Shown: positions 11,323 through 21,530 of the stretch, piece after piece
Position numbering within the stretch: the stretch's first letter is position 1
How the letters are laid out: each line of letters begins with the position of its first letter
DNA from: Monosporascus cannonballus
Lineage: Eukaryota > Ascomycota > Sordariomycetes > Xylariales
Reading direction: 5' to 3'
Assembly: GCA_004154925.1 (NCBI GenBank)
Contig: QJNS01000021.1
Coordinates: 186,001-250,000, forward strand
Length of the DNA stretch: 64,000 nucleotides
Translations under genes and position numbers: made by a program
The notes under the pieces: model-generated
The model's database searches: none
The model's input: the letters and a program-made list of their open reading frames with translations, nothing else
What the model was told of the DNA's origin: nothing

Positions 11323-12477
11323 TCACCGTAGGCTCTTCTTTAAGTAACAGGCCGTAACTCCCCAGACTTTGCCCGTAGGATCTGTATTAAACCACGCATC
11401 TTTCTTCTTGTCATATACCACATAGCCCCGTCGCTGATACCAATCTTGGAGAGTAACCTAAATTTATTGCGGTTAACGATCTTTCAAGTCAAAGGAAGCC
11501 ACAAGTAACGTATTACCTTGGGAATTGGATCGTTCATAGCTATCCTGCGCGGGCTGTCGGCACTGCACTCCTCATTCGCGATGGTCGATAGCGTGATCGC
11601 GATGGCCCCGAAATCCCTCGCTGCCATCCTGGAACAGGTGTTATCAGATTTGGCCACTGATACTGCCTATGTTCGGGGGAACTTACTCCTCGCAAGCCCT
11701 CAGCGCGGTTCCGCCTAACCCTATACTCTGGAGAGCATCTGAAACATAAAAAGTCGTAAGGGAATATATACCCATGGAGGGAGATGTTTCCAGTGTCGAG
11801 TCTGGGGACCACGCATCCAACGAGATGTGTCCAATAGGCACGAATGAGGAGATGGCCGGGTCCGGTGAGGTAGGGCGACTAAATATGGATCTACACGTAT
11901 TCTCGAGGGGCACAGCTTCCTCCGGAAAATCTGCGATGTGTTGTTGTACTCGCAGCTCCGAATCTATGTGGCGAGGAGGGAGAACCTACAACGTATCAGC
12001 GTGTGTCAATATGTCGTTGGGTAGAGAATATCCTCTGCATATCGAGCTTCCGGTTTCTATATTAAGGCAGCGAGTGGGCAGGGCAGCTGAGTGAGGCCGT
12101 TCTTGAAAGGGAACCCTGCTATCACAGGTGTAACCTGAAGGGCAGTGATATTATATGCACTGGTTAAAAAGCACTCAGCTGACATAACGCTCACTTCCTC
12201 CGAGTACGAATTATAGTTGTGTATAAAGGTGTAGGTGGTAAAGTAAACGGGTTGATTTGACACTTACAATCCAATGAAGCCCGATGTTTCCCTCTCGCTG
12301 ATGGTCCCTCCATCCCTCGACATAGTCCTGTTTCCATCCACAAGCGACTCTCTGCCTGACCATGCGATCGACATGTTCTGGTGAGTCGGGGTCCCAAGGC
12401 ACCAGAATGACCGACTGAAGTTGTGACCCTGGCGCTTTGTCCCTGCCTGTCGGATCTGTAGTTATCACGGACCTCAT
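11323..12477 (-). CDS. GNAT-family N-acetyltransferase, 4 exons, 251 aa
   Basis: This is an acetyl-CoA-dependent acyltransferase of the fungal GNAT type; the acceptor substrate is unknown. Exons on the minus strand are 12477-12268, 11985-11687, 11628-11517 and 11457-11323, together 756 nt with consistent phases. Introns are 282, 58 and 59 nt, all GT..AG (donors GTAAGT, GTAAGT, GTAATA). Family marks are VPWDPDSPEHVDRM then QRVACGWK (residues 26-49), LHWIVL across the first junction, FVPIGHISLD (118-127), TTFYVSDALQ, and the acetyl-CoA-binding motif A Q-x-x-G-x-G in QSIGLGGTAL (156-165). The C-terminus has DWYQRRGY and GKVWGVTACYL, as expected for the fold's last strands. The start is the first in-frame ATG after a stop. 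Intron 1 is unusually long for this gene set and may hide an insertion. The gene is intact and easily missed because no exon exceeds 300 nt. Confidence 0.88.
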
Positions 12478-13424
12478 TGCGACTAGAATTCCCAAGGGCG
12501 ATCAAGAATCGTAAACAGCCAGATTCGTTGAAACGGTGATCCTCGAGATGTTCAAACTTAGGCTAAGGGACAATTTACGCGGCTTACCCTCGCTCTTGCA
12601 TTTGTGTCGTGCCGATGTCGCTCGGCTGAAGTGGGCTCTTCCCCTGGTATTTTTCTTGTCCTAGGCCAAACGCTTATTTTGGTCTTTAGAACGACATCAC
12701 GTGATATCTGCCTCCTATCTTCCACCGCTATTATTTCATAATAGTAGTATCTGCAAGTACGTTGAAAGTGTGACACATGAGAATTTCTCCAGCTGTGCCA
12801 CATAATGCACATCAACTCTCGGGTTCCTACTGAAGCCAACTTGAGTGACAATTGCAGGGCAGCCTTTGCCAAACCCCGGCCATAGCAAGGTTTGCTTGAT
12901 CTTGAGGCGAACGGCCACGGAAGGGGGAATTTTGCGCTAGGATAAGTTAGTGCCAAGCGCACTCGATAGTGGGACCTTCATGAGCCAATTTCGACGTCCA
13001 GATTGAGCCCAACTTGAAATGCCAATGCTATGGCAAGGCTGTAGGATCGAGACCCTGCTCCTTCACCGATATGAATTATCGTATATGGTGGTCAGCGAGT
13101 ACGTCCATCCCAGACATATCATGTCAGCTCAGAGAACCCCTTGCAGCACACTACAGTCTACATTCACGCGCTCGCCGTCAACCTCCTTCTCAACCTCCTT
13201 CTCAACCCACTTCCAGAACTTCCGGGCCGAGCTGCCACCGCCTTCAGTCTCTGGCCTGACCGCAAGTTGTATGTCTTTGCAGGTTGGATGGGAGCGTGCA
13301 GAAGGAGGGGCATATGCGGCCTTGTCCGATGCTACTTTGGGTGGCATCCGGCGAGCAGTTCCGTATATGCGCTGTTAGCGGCCGGGTAATGCAGGGGAAA
13401 AGAGAATCGATTTATTACCATTTA
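12478..13424. other. acetyltransferase promoter and NLR 3' flank
   Basis: About 950 bp. It holds ATCACGTGAT at 12696-12705, a small perfect palindrome CTATTAT-TTC-ATAATAG at 12728-12744, and overlapping open frames on both strands (12558-12962 minus; 13019-13378 plus; 13129-13347 minus). The last is downstream of the NLR on the same strand and contains a 12-bp direct repeat encoding VEKEVEKE, but I recognise no family and do not call it a gene. Confidence 0.5.
12696..12705. promoter_or_regulatory. ATCACGTGAT palindrome, acetyltransferase promoter
   Basis: A perfect 10-bp palindrome containing the CACGTG core lies about 220 bp upstream of the acetyltransferase ATG. It shares its central octamer with the permease promoter site at 9059. 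Binding by a bHLH-type factor is inferred. Confidence 0.35.
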
Positions 13425-16279
13425 TTAAGACTCTGGCACTAGGGGATATTCGTTCTCCCGCTGCCATGCCTTCAGAGTTGAAAGCGTACGCAGGGTACAT
13501 GGATGACCTACACCCAATATTTGTTGGTGCAGATCTAAGCAAGTCTGTATCAAGCCTAGAGCGTCTCCGTGACGGCCCCTATCTTTCCAAATAAAAGCGA
13601 GATTGTTCATGCTGATGAGGGTGTCAGGGTGCCTCGGACCAAGCACCTTCGTACAGATTTCAAGTTCCTTTGCCTGTAATTCCTCTGCTTCCTCCCACCG
13701 GCCCTGTTCCTGGTACGTCGACGCCAGGGTGGCCATGCTAGTTAACGTATCGGGATGATCGGCCCCGAATTTCGTTTTGCGAATTTCTATTACTTGCACT
13801 TGCAGCTTCTTGGCCTCCTCCCACCGGCCCTGTTCCCGGTACGTCGACGCCAGGTTGGCCATATTGGTTAACGTATGGGGATGATCGGCCCCGAGTTTGG
13901 TTTTGCGAATTTCCAGTACCTGTATTTGCAGTTTTTCGGCCTCCTTCCACCGGCCCTGCTCCCGGTACGTCGACGCCAGGCTGGCTATGCTAGTTAACGT
14001 ATGAAGATGGTCGGCCCCGAGTTTGGTTTTGCGAATTTCCATTACTTGTATTTGCAGCTTTTCGGCCTTCTCCCACCGGCCCTGTTTCCGGTAAGTCGAA
14101 GCCAGCTTGGCCATGCTTCTCAGCGTCAACGGATGATCGGCCCCGAGCCTCGTCTTTCGAATCTCCACCACTCGCTCGAATGGCGCTTTCGCTTCCCGGT
14201 ACCTCCCATCATAATAGAGGCACAGTCCATACTTCCATAACAGAATAAGCCCGTCCTCATCGTCCTCGCCGATAAGCCTTGACCCGAGCGCGTAATATGC
14301 GTGCGGCATATACGACCTCCACGCCACTCTGTTGTCACGACCGACGTCTCCTAGCACTTCTGCCAGTCTTGCGATGACTCTGCCGATCCAACCGGGCAGC
14401 AGCCCTTCCTTCCGGAGCCAGTTCCTTGTGGCCAAGTGCACCAGTCGATGGATATTTACAGCCGAGTCTGCAGACCGCTTAGCGAGGAACGAGTAGCCCT
14501 GCAGGGTCCCCATCGCGTCTACCTCTTTCTTCCGCGACTGACCCGGCGGAAGAAGCGATTGCGGAATGTCTTTGGCATCTACACAGGCCATGAAGGATAG
14601 GTAGTCCGCCGCAAGAGGGTCGCGCTGCCGGATTTGCTCGAACGAGATAAGCCAAGTAGTGGCTACTGGATTCTTCACGTCGCCATACCGCCCTTCGTCT
14701 TCGAAATCTTCACTGAGTAGATTGATTACGTCCTCCTCCTGTTCTTCCAGGAGAGACAGATAGTCTCCCAAGCCTATTCCGTTCGCGTTAATGTACACCG
14801 CGGCCTGAACGATGGCCAGCGGGAGGTACGTGAGCCGGGCGAGCAGGGCCGCCGCATCTCCTTTACTCCTGAGGAGGCCCTGATCAACTAGGTACTTCTC
14901 CAGTAGCTGCTTGCTGCCAGCTTCGCCCATTTCCGACATTTCTACCACGTTTCGACCGGCAAGCCTAACTGCCGTCTTCTTGTCGCGCGTCGTGAAGATG
15001 ATGGATCCGTAGCTGCTTCTTGGGAGGCAGTCAATCAGACGGTCGGATTCCGGCGTAGATTTACTAACCCACATGCCGACGTCGTCGGCGTTGTCGAAAA
15101 CCAGGAGCCATTGGCCTGCGCTCTCGCTGCTTAGGTGATCTCGCACAAGCCTCTTCACGTCGGCCTTGTCGTCTTCACATCCGGATATGCCAAGCTGTCT
15201 GGCGGCATTGAGATATGCCTGCCCAAGGGTTTCCTTGCTCGTTGCGGGTATCCAGATGACCGAGTAGTTTTTGTGTTCGGCCCTTATTCGATAGACCAAC
15301 TCAAGAGCCAGCTGCGTCTTACCGACCCCGCCAAGCCCTGTGATTGCAACCTTTGCAGTATGATGTCCCGTGAAAAGCATCTGACGGAGACATTCTAGCT
15401 CTGACTCACGGCCGGTGAAGGAGGGATTTTGTTCGAACGGCACCATCCAAGTGCAGTTCTTAGCTTCAGGGTAATTAGTTAAGGTATTTTAAAAAGAAAT
15501 GAGGGGAATATACCTCCTCGGCGGTTAGGTGCATCGTCGTGGCTAAAGGCGTCGGCGATCTCTCTTTTAAGTCGACGAACTGCATTTAGCTTCCCTTCGC
15601 CGTATATAAGTGGCATAAATATACCGAAAATGCCCAGGAGACAATACGCCCAGTCTTCCTCGTGGGTGGTCTGCCGTGCCTCCGCCCATTTGAACCGCTC
15701 CTCGACGTCGAACTGAGAAAGGTCGCTTCCCCGAAGTGCTGGAACCGCAATCCCCGTTATTTCGTGGATCTGTTGCTCGAGAGACTTCTTGTCGCCAAGC
15801 CGCCGGCCATCCTGTGTGAAGAACTCGACCGATGTCGGTGCTAGAAGCTCTTGGAGCGTCCAGCCCCGAGTGAACCATCTATGCGCTCGAAAAGCCGATT
15901 CCCATGCGAGCCCAGACTGCTGGCTACTCTCGTAGCCAGTAGCCGAAATACCTGACATGTATACGTAGCATCGAGCCGCATTTTGGTACCAGCGGAACAT
16001 GGAATTGATCGCCCTGGATAGTTCAGTGTTGTTCGATTTGTCGATGCAGCAAGTATCCACCCAGAAGTATTGGAGGCCGTCACGTTTCGCTTGTTCTGCG
16101 CAGAACTTGATCTTCTCGTAGCCAATCTTGTCCTTCCCAGTATCGTCGACCAAGTCTCGAAAGGTAACCTCTTCGGTATCGGGGCCCCATGTGTGGGACA
16201 GTATGGCATAGCTGGGTATATCGTGAACCAGGTCATTCGTCAGCTTAAACTGGCCGTCGCTGCATTTTAGGAGTCGCAT
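13425..16279 (-). CDS. HET / NB-ARC / TPR NLR-like protein, 934 aa
   Basis: This is a STAND-class receptor of the kind involved in fungal heterokaryon incompatibility and possibly wider non-self recognition. Exon 1 is 16279-15514 and exon 2 is 15463-13425. The 50-nt intron has donor GTATAT, branch ACTAAT and acceptor GAAG, and restores one frame of 2805 nt. The N-terminal HET effector domain spans about residues 1-245: YAILSHTWG (24-32), YFWVDTCCID (71-80), WFTRGWTLQELLAP (135-148). After a linker (NCTWMVPF, FTGRESEL) comes NB-ARC: P-loop GLGGVGKT (298-305), kinase-2 LLVFDNADD (about 375-383), sensor GSIIFTTRD, YLPLAI, and an IHRLVHL segment at the MHD position. The C-terminal third (about 665-925) is TPR units of 42 residues, three nearly identical (RW..AEKLQ..V.EIRKTK.GADH). 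HET domains are known cell-death inducers; the TPR array presumably senses the ligand. No defect is seen; all key nucleotide-binding residues are present. Confidence 0.93.
13699..14202 (-). repeat. 126-bp tandem repeats encoding the TPR units
   Basis: The sequence CGGCCCTG starts at 13699, 13825, 13951 and 14077, an exact 126-bp period (42 codons). Neighbouring units differ at few sites, many of them C/T or G/A. This is the in-frame repeat array of the NLR gene. High identity between units indicates recent duplication or homogenisation, as described for high-internal-conservation repeats in other fungal NLRs. Confidence 0.85.
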
Positions 16280-16670
16280 GGTTTTGGGCGGGGTCCGTCA
16301 TCAGATGAGGTTGGGTGGGCGGGTCGAAAACGACGGTCGCTATCCAGCTTGACGTCGATATGTGAGGGGAACACCGAACGCGCCGGAGAAACCTGCTTCC
16401 TGACGGGCAGGTTGAAAAATGCAGAAGCATCATTGAGCAGGGCAGGGAAGCGGTAGCCGTGTAACGGTAAGGCTGACAGCACCGCCCAAACCTGGCCACA
16501 GGAGATCGACGCGATAAGACGGCGGCGGCATTGTTGTCACGAGGTCAAGTGCAGCGGTTAGGCACTGCTGTACTGGACTGTCCAAAACATTTGACCGTGG
16601 GAGCAGGCACCGTGTAAGCGCTAAGAGCCCTAAAAACGCTACCTCACTAAATTCAGGCGCTTTTTTGAAG
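16280..16670. other. upstream region of the NLR gene
   Basis: About 390 bp of normal composition with no recognised gene. Overlapping small frames at 16245-16499 and 16430-16744 minus carry no motif. It should hold the NLR promoter; no clear TATA box was seen. Confidence 0.45.
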
Positions 16671-16800
16671 GCTGTGGTTGCGCCTGCGGCGCAGCTGTGG
16701 CTAGGGCTTTGTACCTTAGGTACCGTCTCATAAAAAGGACCCATAAAAACACAAATCCCTTAAAATAAGGCGTAATATCAAATTATACTATTTTTTTCAT
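16671..16800. repeat. GC-rich hairpin repeat at the right island border
   Basis: The perfect hairpin TGCGCC-TGC-GGCGCA (16679-16693) is followed at 16740-16790 by a CCATAAAAACA..AAATCCC stretch and AAAATAAGGCG. The same two blocks, in the same order, occur at 59605-59780, and the hairpin block recurs at 50850-50890. The jump to AT-rich DNA happens inside this element, so it is probably the end of a transposon that forms the border. Confidence 0.6.
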
Positions 16801-17471
16801 TCCATTTTCTACAATCTTACGTAACTTTTTAATTATTTTTAAAAAAACTTCTAAATATAATAATAATAATAAAACTAGAAAACTATAAAAAAGATAAATA
16901 TATATAGTTTAGAAAAACCCTTTATTATATGTTAAACTTTTTGATTATAATTAATTTAACCAAAATATTAAAAATTAAATATAAAATTACTATATTTTAT
17001 AAACTTTTATCCAAAAACGGTTTAATAATGTTAATAATATAATTATTATATTATTAATATAAAACATATTACTTTCATAAATTTTAAATTTTTCAATAAT
17101 TGCGAAATGATAATTTAATAAATATAGGCGAAAAATTAATATATAGCCCTTTTTTTTAAAACAAAACACCTTTTAAAACGTTCGATATATAATAATATCA
17201 TTAGTAATGATACTGTTATAAATGTAAAGATATTACTGTTGCTTATTTTTTTAAATTGAAATTTAACTATATTATTTACAATTTTTTATTCAAAGCTTTT
17301 AAGGAGTTGTAAAATGTATATAAATTTATATGTAATACGAAAATAAAATATAAAATTTATCTAATTAAAGTAATTACATAATTCGCAAATTTAAAAACTT
17401 ACTTCAAGTTATTAATTTCAATAACGATATGTAAAACAAAACTATTATTTTAAAACTTAATTATATATCTC

Positions 17472-17590
17472 GCTTGGTTGTTGTAGAGATCCGTATTTTA
17501 ATTAGTTAAAAAAAGATAATACATAAGTTATAAGCGAGCGAGGTCTGAGTTAGCTCAAGTAATAAAGACGAGCTTTTACGTTAAATAATA
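17472..17590 (-). repeat. inverted copy of the 59.2-kb repeat
   Basis: It matches the reverse complement of 59200-59300, sharing GTATTTTAATT, a run of A, TACAT, and AAGCGAGCGAGG followed by CTGAG. Differences are mainly C/T and G/A, with this copy the more AT-rich. A related piece is at about 51815-51850. Confidence 0.6.
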
Positions 17591-19439
17591 AAGCAGTAAA
17601 TGAAAAGAGAAAGCTGGTTTTACTAATAACTTATACAAAAATTCGCTGAAAAAGATACGTTATATTCGAAATTATTAAACCTTAATTTTAAAATAACAAA
17701 TTACTTATATAATTACATGAACTAAATTTAAAATTTATATATTTACATATTTAGTAAGTATTACCGTTGCGTTAGTAATTTATTTATAAAATAAAAAAGA
17801 TAAATTTATATTAATGATAAATTTTCTGTTTACCTATTTTAATCCTTTTTATATATTAGTTTTCTAAGGTTAAAAATACTGTTTTTAAATAATAACTACG
17901 TTAAAATTTCGCAAATACTATATTTTTCTTTTTTTAACAGATTTATAAGGTTTTCGTGCAAGGTTGATTTTTAAGTTTTTATTTTAAAACCTCTTTATTT
18001 TACATTATTTCGTCTTTTATATATTTTTCGTTGCCTTTTTCAATTAATACGTACACTTAGCGACTAAATAGATCTATTTACTGCACAATTTCTTATCTAA
18101 ATATACAATTTTCAGCTTGATATAACAAATTATGAAAGAAATATACATAACAAGTAAATATTTATACGTTAATTAATATATAAACGTTTTATTTTTATGG
18201 TTAATTATTATTTTAACTATACCTTTAAAGATACAAACTAAATCTTTATATAGTAATAATCTTTTCTATATTAAAAGTTTTAAATTCTACGTAATAATAC
18301 GTAAAGTAATAATTTTCAGAATAATAATTTCAGTATTTATTATAAGACTTGACGTATTATTTAAATTACAATTAAAGTAATTAAAGTTTAAATAGCTATT
18401 GTTTTTATTTACTCTTATTTAATTTATTTATATTATTATATCCAGTTTGAAATGTTATATTTTACTCGAAAATATATAAGCGTAAGAATCTAATTAGCTG
18501 ATTGATGTATATATATTTAACTATGTTTAGAAAAAAAGATAGAACTTATATAAATCTTCAACGTAGTATATAATAAATAATTTTGAAATTAAATTCAAGA
18601 CATAACGCTACTGTAATTTGTATTTATCAGGTGTTGTTTAAGAGTAAGAGTGACAAGATAACTCGTATATTAAGAATAGTTTGAAATCTAACACTTCTCG
18701 TCCATTTCTAGAGAGAAACCACTTATATATATAGCTCACCTCTGCATTGAGCTCGTGACATTGCTCTGACGCGTATATTCTTCGCACTTAATTATATTCT
18801 ATTATATTTCGCAATCGAAATTTAATTAATTATTAGAATTTCTATAGTTAAAATGGAATTTATTTAATATTTTATTCAAATAAGTGAAAATACATAATAT
18901 TATATAGTTTCTCACAAAGATGTATTTCAAATAAATAATACAAAATATAACTTTTAGTTTACTTAGTTGTAGTAGTAAAAGTTTAAGTATAAATATATTG
19001 AATAATAGTTAAAACAGGTTTTAAAAGTATTTTTTTGTTTTACTTTGTTTAAATTATCTTTAAATCATTTTAAAAGTGTTTTAGAGAAGTATTTAAATAT
19101 ATATATTGCTGTTAGCTTATATAAGTTCGCTTATAAAATTCTAGCGTTTCTGTTTATTTATATCGACTTTTCATATTTATATAACACTGGAATCGAATTA
19201 AATTGGAAATAGTTTCGTAAACGCAGAATTTAACCTCTAAGTTCTAAATTCGGCCTTAAAAAATAAAACCGCACACTCTAAGTACAATTTAATTAAATTA
19301 GAGAAAATAATAAATACATAGATTTTCTCGATAGTATAAGTTTTATATATATTAATATAAGTAATTGTTTAATAAAACTGTGATGATATGTACAGCTAGT
19401 CCTTATAATGTGGATTAGGGTGTCCAAACTCTAATTAGA

Positions 19440-19500
19440 GTTTGAAATTGCTGACCTTTTGGTATTGTGGTTAGCGTTGCATCCTCACTATCTTACAAAT
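19440..19500 (+). repeat. tRNA/SINE-like fragment, second copy at 23953-24000
   Basis: The segment GGTATTGTGGTTAGCGTTGC resembles a tRNA 5' half with an internal A box. A mutated version occurs at about 23953-24000 with G/A and C/T changes. No convincing B box or clover-leaf can be folded, so a SINE-like remnant is more likely than a tRNA gene. Confidence 0.35.
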
Positions 19501-21047
19501 ACGAAGAAAGATTAGGATAAATATTTTATAAAATCTTTTACTTTGATATATAGTTTATTTAAATAGGGTAAATTTAATCTGCCCTTTTTAACAATTCTTA
19601 TTAAAGGACTTATTTATAATATAAAAATAATCGAACAAGTTATATTTAAAAGAATTATTGATATTTATAGATTTATACTTACAAATATTATAATTTTTAA
19701 AAAGTATAACTGCATACTTGCTGTATTAAAAGATTATTATATAAAATGCAATAATATAAATAATTTATATTACACACTGTAGTAAATCAGTAGTACACTG
19801 GTGAAATATTTAGAAACTGTTTTAATATAAAACATTTTTCATTTTAAAATTATAATTAAAACAGTCGTATAAGACCAAGGTCAAAATGAATATTAATATA
19901 AATAAAATTATAATTTTAACATTGACAAATATTTCGGTATATGAATTTTAATTTAACCTATTAAAAACATTTTAACTGGATTATTTTATTTAAAGATTTA
20001 TCTTTATTAAATTAGCGTCGAAAAAAGTTGGTCGTGATTAGTATAAATAAACAAACTATATCACGATGCAGAAAAGGATTGCCGAGATAAAGAAAACTTA
20101 ATCTAACTGCATTTATGGTATTGAACCTTAGCAACTACAACATTGAAAAGTATAATAAACAGTGATGTTTTTGCGGTTGAATCTATAGTTAGAAAAAAAA
20201 CTCCTTAATGTATATGTAAGACTCGGACTTTCTAATCAACCGAGACTGATTATAGGCGTAACACTCTGCCTTACTTCATTACATATATATTTGTTTTCTT
20301 ATAATAATATAATGTTAACATTTTTAAAATTATAACGAAAATTTAAGTAATTTATCAATTGATTATAAGATTTTTACAAAGCGTTGTTTTTATAAAATAT
20401 AATTTATTTAATATAAATATTAATATTCTTTAATTCATATAGTAAATAGCTATATTACATAATAAAATAATAGAGTAATTTAAAAAATTTAAAATATAAA
20501 AAATATATAATTTTATAAATTTTAACAGCCCAGTAATTATAAGCTCGAATGTCTCGTTTCGCTTACTTATCAGCTTAGGTAACTAATAGCTTGTAGAAGA
20601 TAACTGGTTCTAATCCAGCTTAGAATAACGTGCTCTAAGTCGCTAACTCAATATATACACTATTTAAAACTTCGACTTCTGCCGTATCGACGACCATTAA
20701 AGCTAGTTTAAGAGATTATAAAAACAAATAAAACGTATTATGGACGTAATTGTTTATTGTCGTATTTTCGATTATTATTAGTGTTGTATCTAAGCGATTT
20801 CTAAATACGACTTTTTAAAATATATTTTTTGATTGCGTTATTTTATAAAACGAATTTATTTGTAATAAACAATATATTAATATATGGTTTAATATTTTAA
20901 TAATGTATTACTTTGTGGTTATAATTATATATAAAAAAAATATCTTACAGTTAATTAGAAATGAACATGATCAAATTTAGTAAAACATTAAATAATTTTA
21001 TATAGATATTCATATAATATATCAATATTTCTAATTCCAAGAATTGG

Positions 21048-21335
21048 TACGACCTAGTAGGATACGACCTCTAGAAACGATCGCAACGGAATCCGCTAAA
21101 GAACTAAGTGGGTCAGGTTACGTATTAAATCATCAATTGACTAGCGGTAAGCCAGTAAGCTAGAACAGATATATACGTTCGTTATATTAATAATTTAAAT
21201 AGTATCAATTTGTAATATATAATTACATTATCTAAAACGTTTTTAGTGTTACGAAACGTAACTCAGTTATCTTATTGCTTAAAATTCTACGATATTCCTA
21301 CTAATATAAATCCGTACGACTAAGATTTATATAAG
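21048..21335 (+). repeat. LTR relic, RIP-mutated copy of the 5.1-kb repeat
   Basis: It is colinear with 5121-5440, best over 21170-21335, and with the inverted copy at 385-545. Conserved islands include GAAACGATCG and AAATCCGTACGACT (5.1-kb copy: AAACCCGTACGACT). Most differences convert C to T or G to A. Element ends are not clear. Confidence 0.6.
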
Positions 21336-21427
21336 AGAATAGATATGTAAATAAGATGATAGCCGAGCAGTCGTAGAGCATTCCAAGAAGTAAGTGTATT
21401 GACAGATTTTATCTAGATTGTATATAT

Positions 21428-21530
21428 ATTTGTCCGAGTATAGAATTTTGTAGTTATCCCAAGTAGTTGGGTCGGCGACTAGTCGCTGATATTTTGCTGT
21501 ACTTTTTATGTTCTTTTATTTTCTCATATT
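21428..21530 (+). repeat. dispersed ~100-bp repeat, copy 1
   Basis: It is shared with 30966-31070 in the same orientation, about 9.5 kb apart. The core is AGTTGGGTCGGCGAC here and AGTTAGATCGGCGAC there, with an inner TCGGCGA..TCGC-GA hairpin. It may mark LTR ends or a small non-autonomous element; an LTR pair cannot be proved. Confidence 0.5.

Noticed and set aside
12558..12962. 134-codon minus-strand frame
   Set aside because: No motif, poor composition for a protein, no splice continuation into the acetyltransferase; treated as promoter DNA.
13019..13378. 119-codon plus-strand frame and 72-codon minus frame downstream of the NLR
   Set aside because: They overlap each other, show no motif or family resemblance, and the repeat-like EVEKE stretch comes from a 12-bp duplication.
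15464..15513. HET domain and NB-ARC/TPR as two separate genes
   Set aside because: A 50-nt intron with donor, branch site and acceptor joins them in frame, and the HET-NB-ARC-TPR order is known in fungi.
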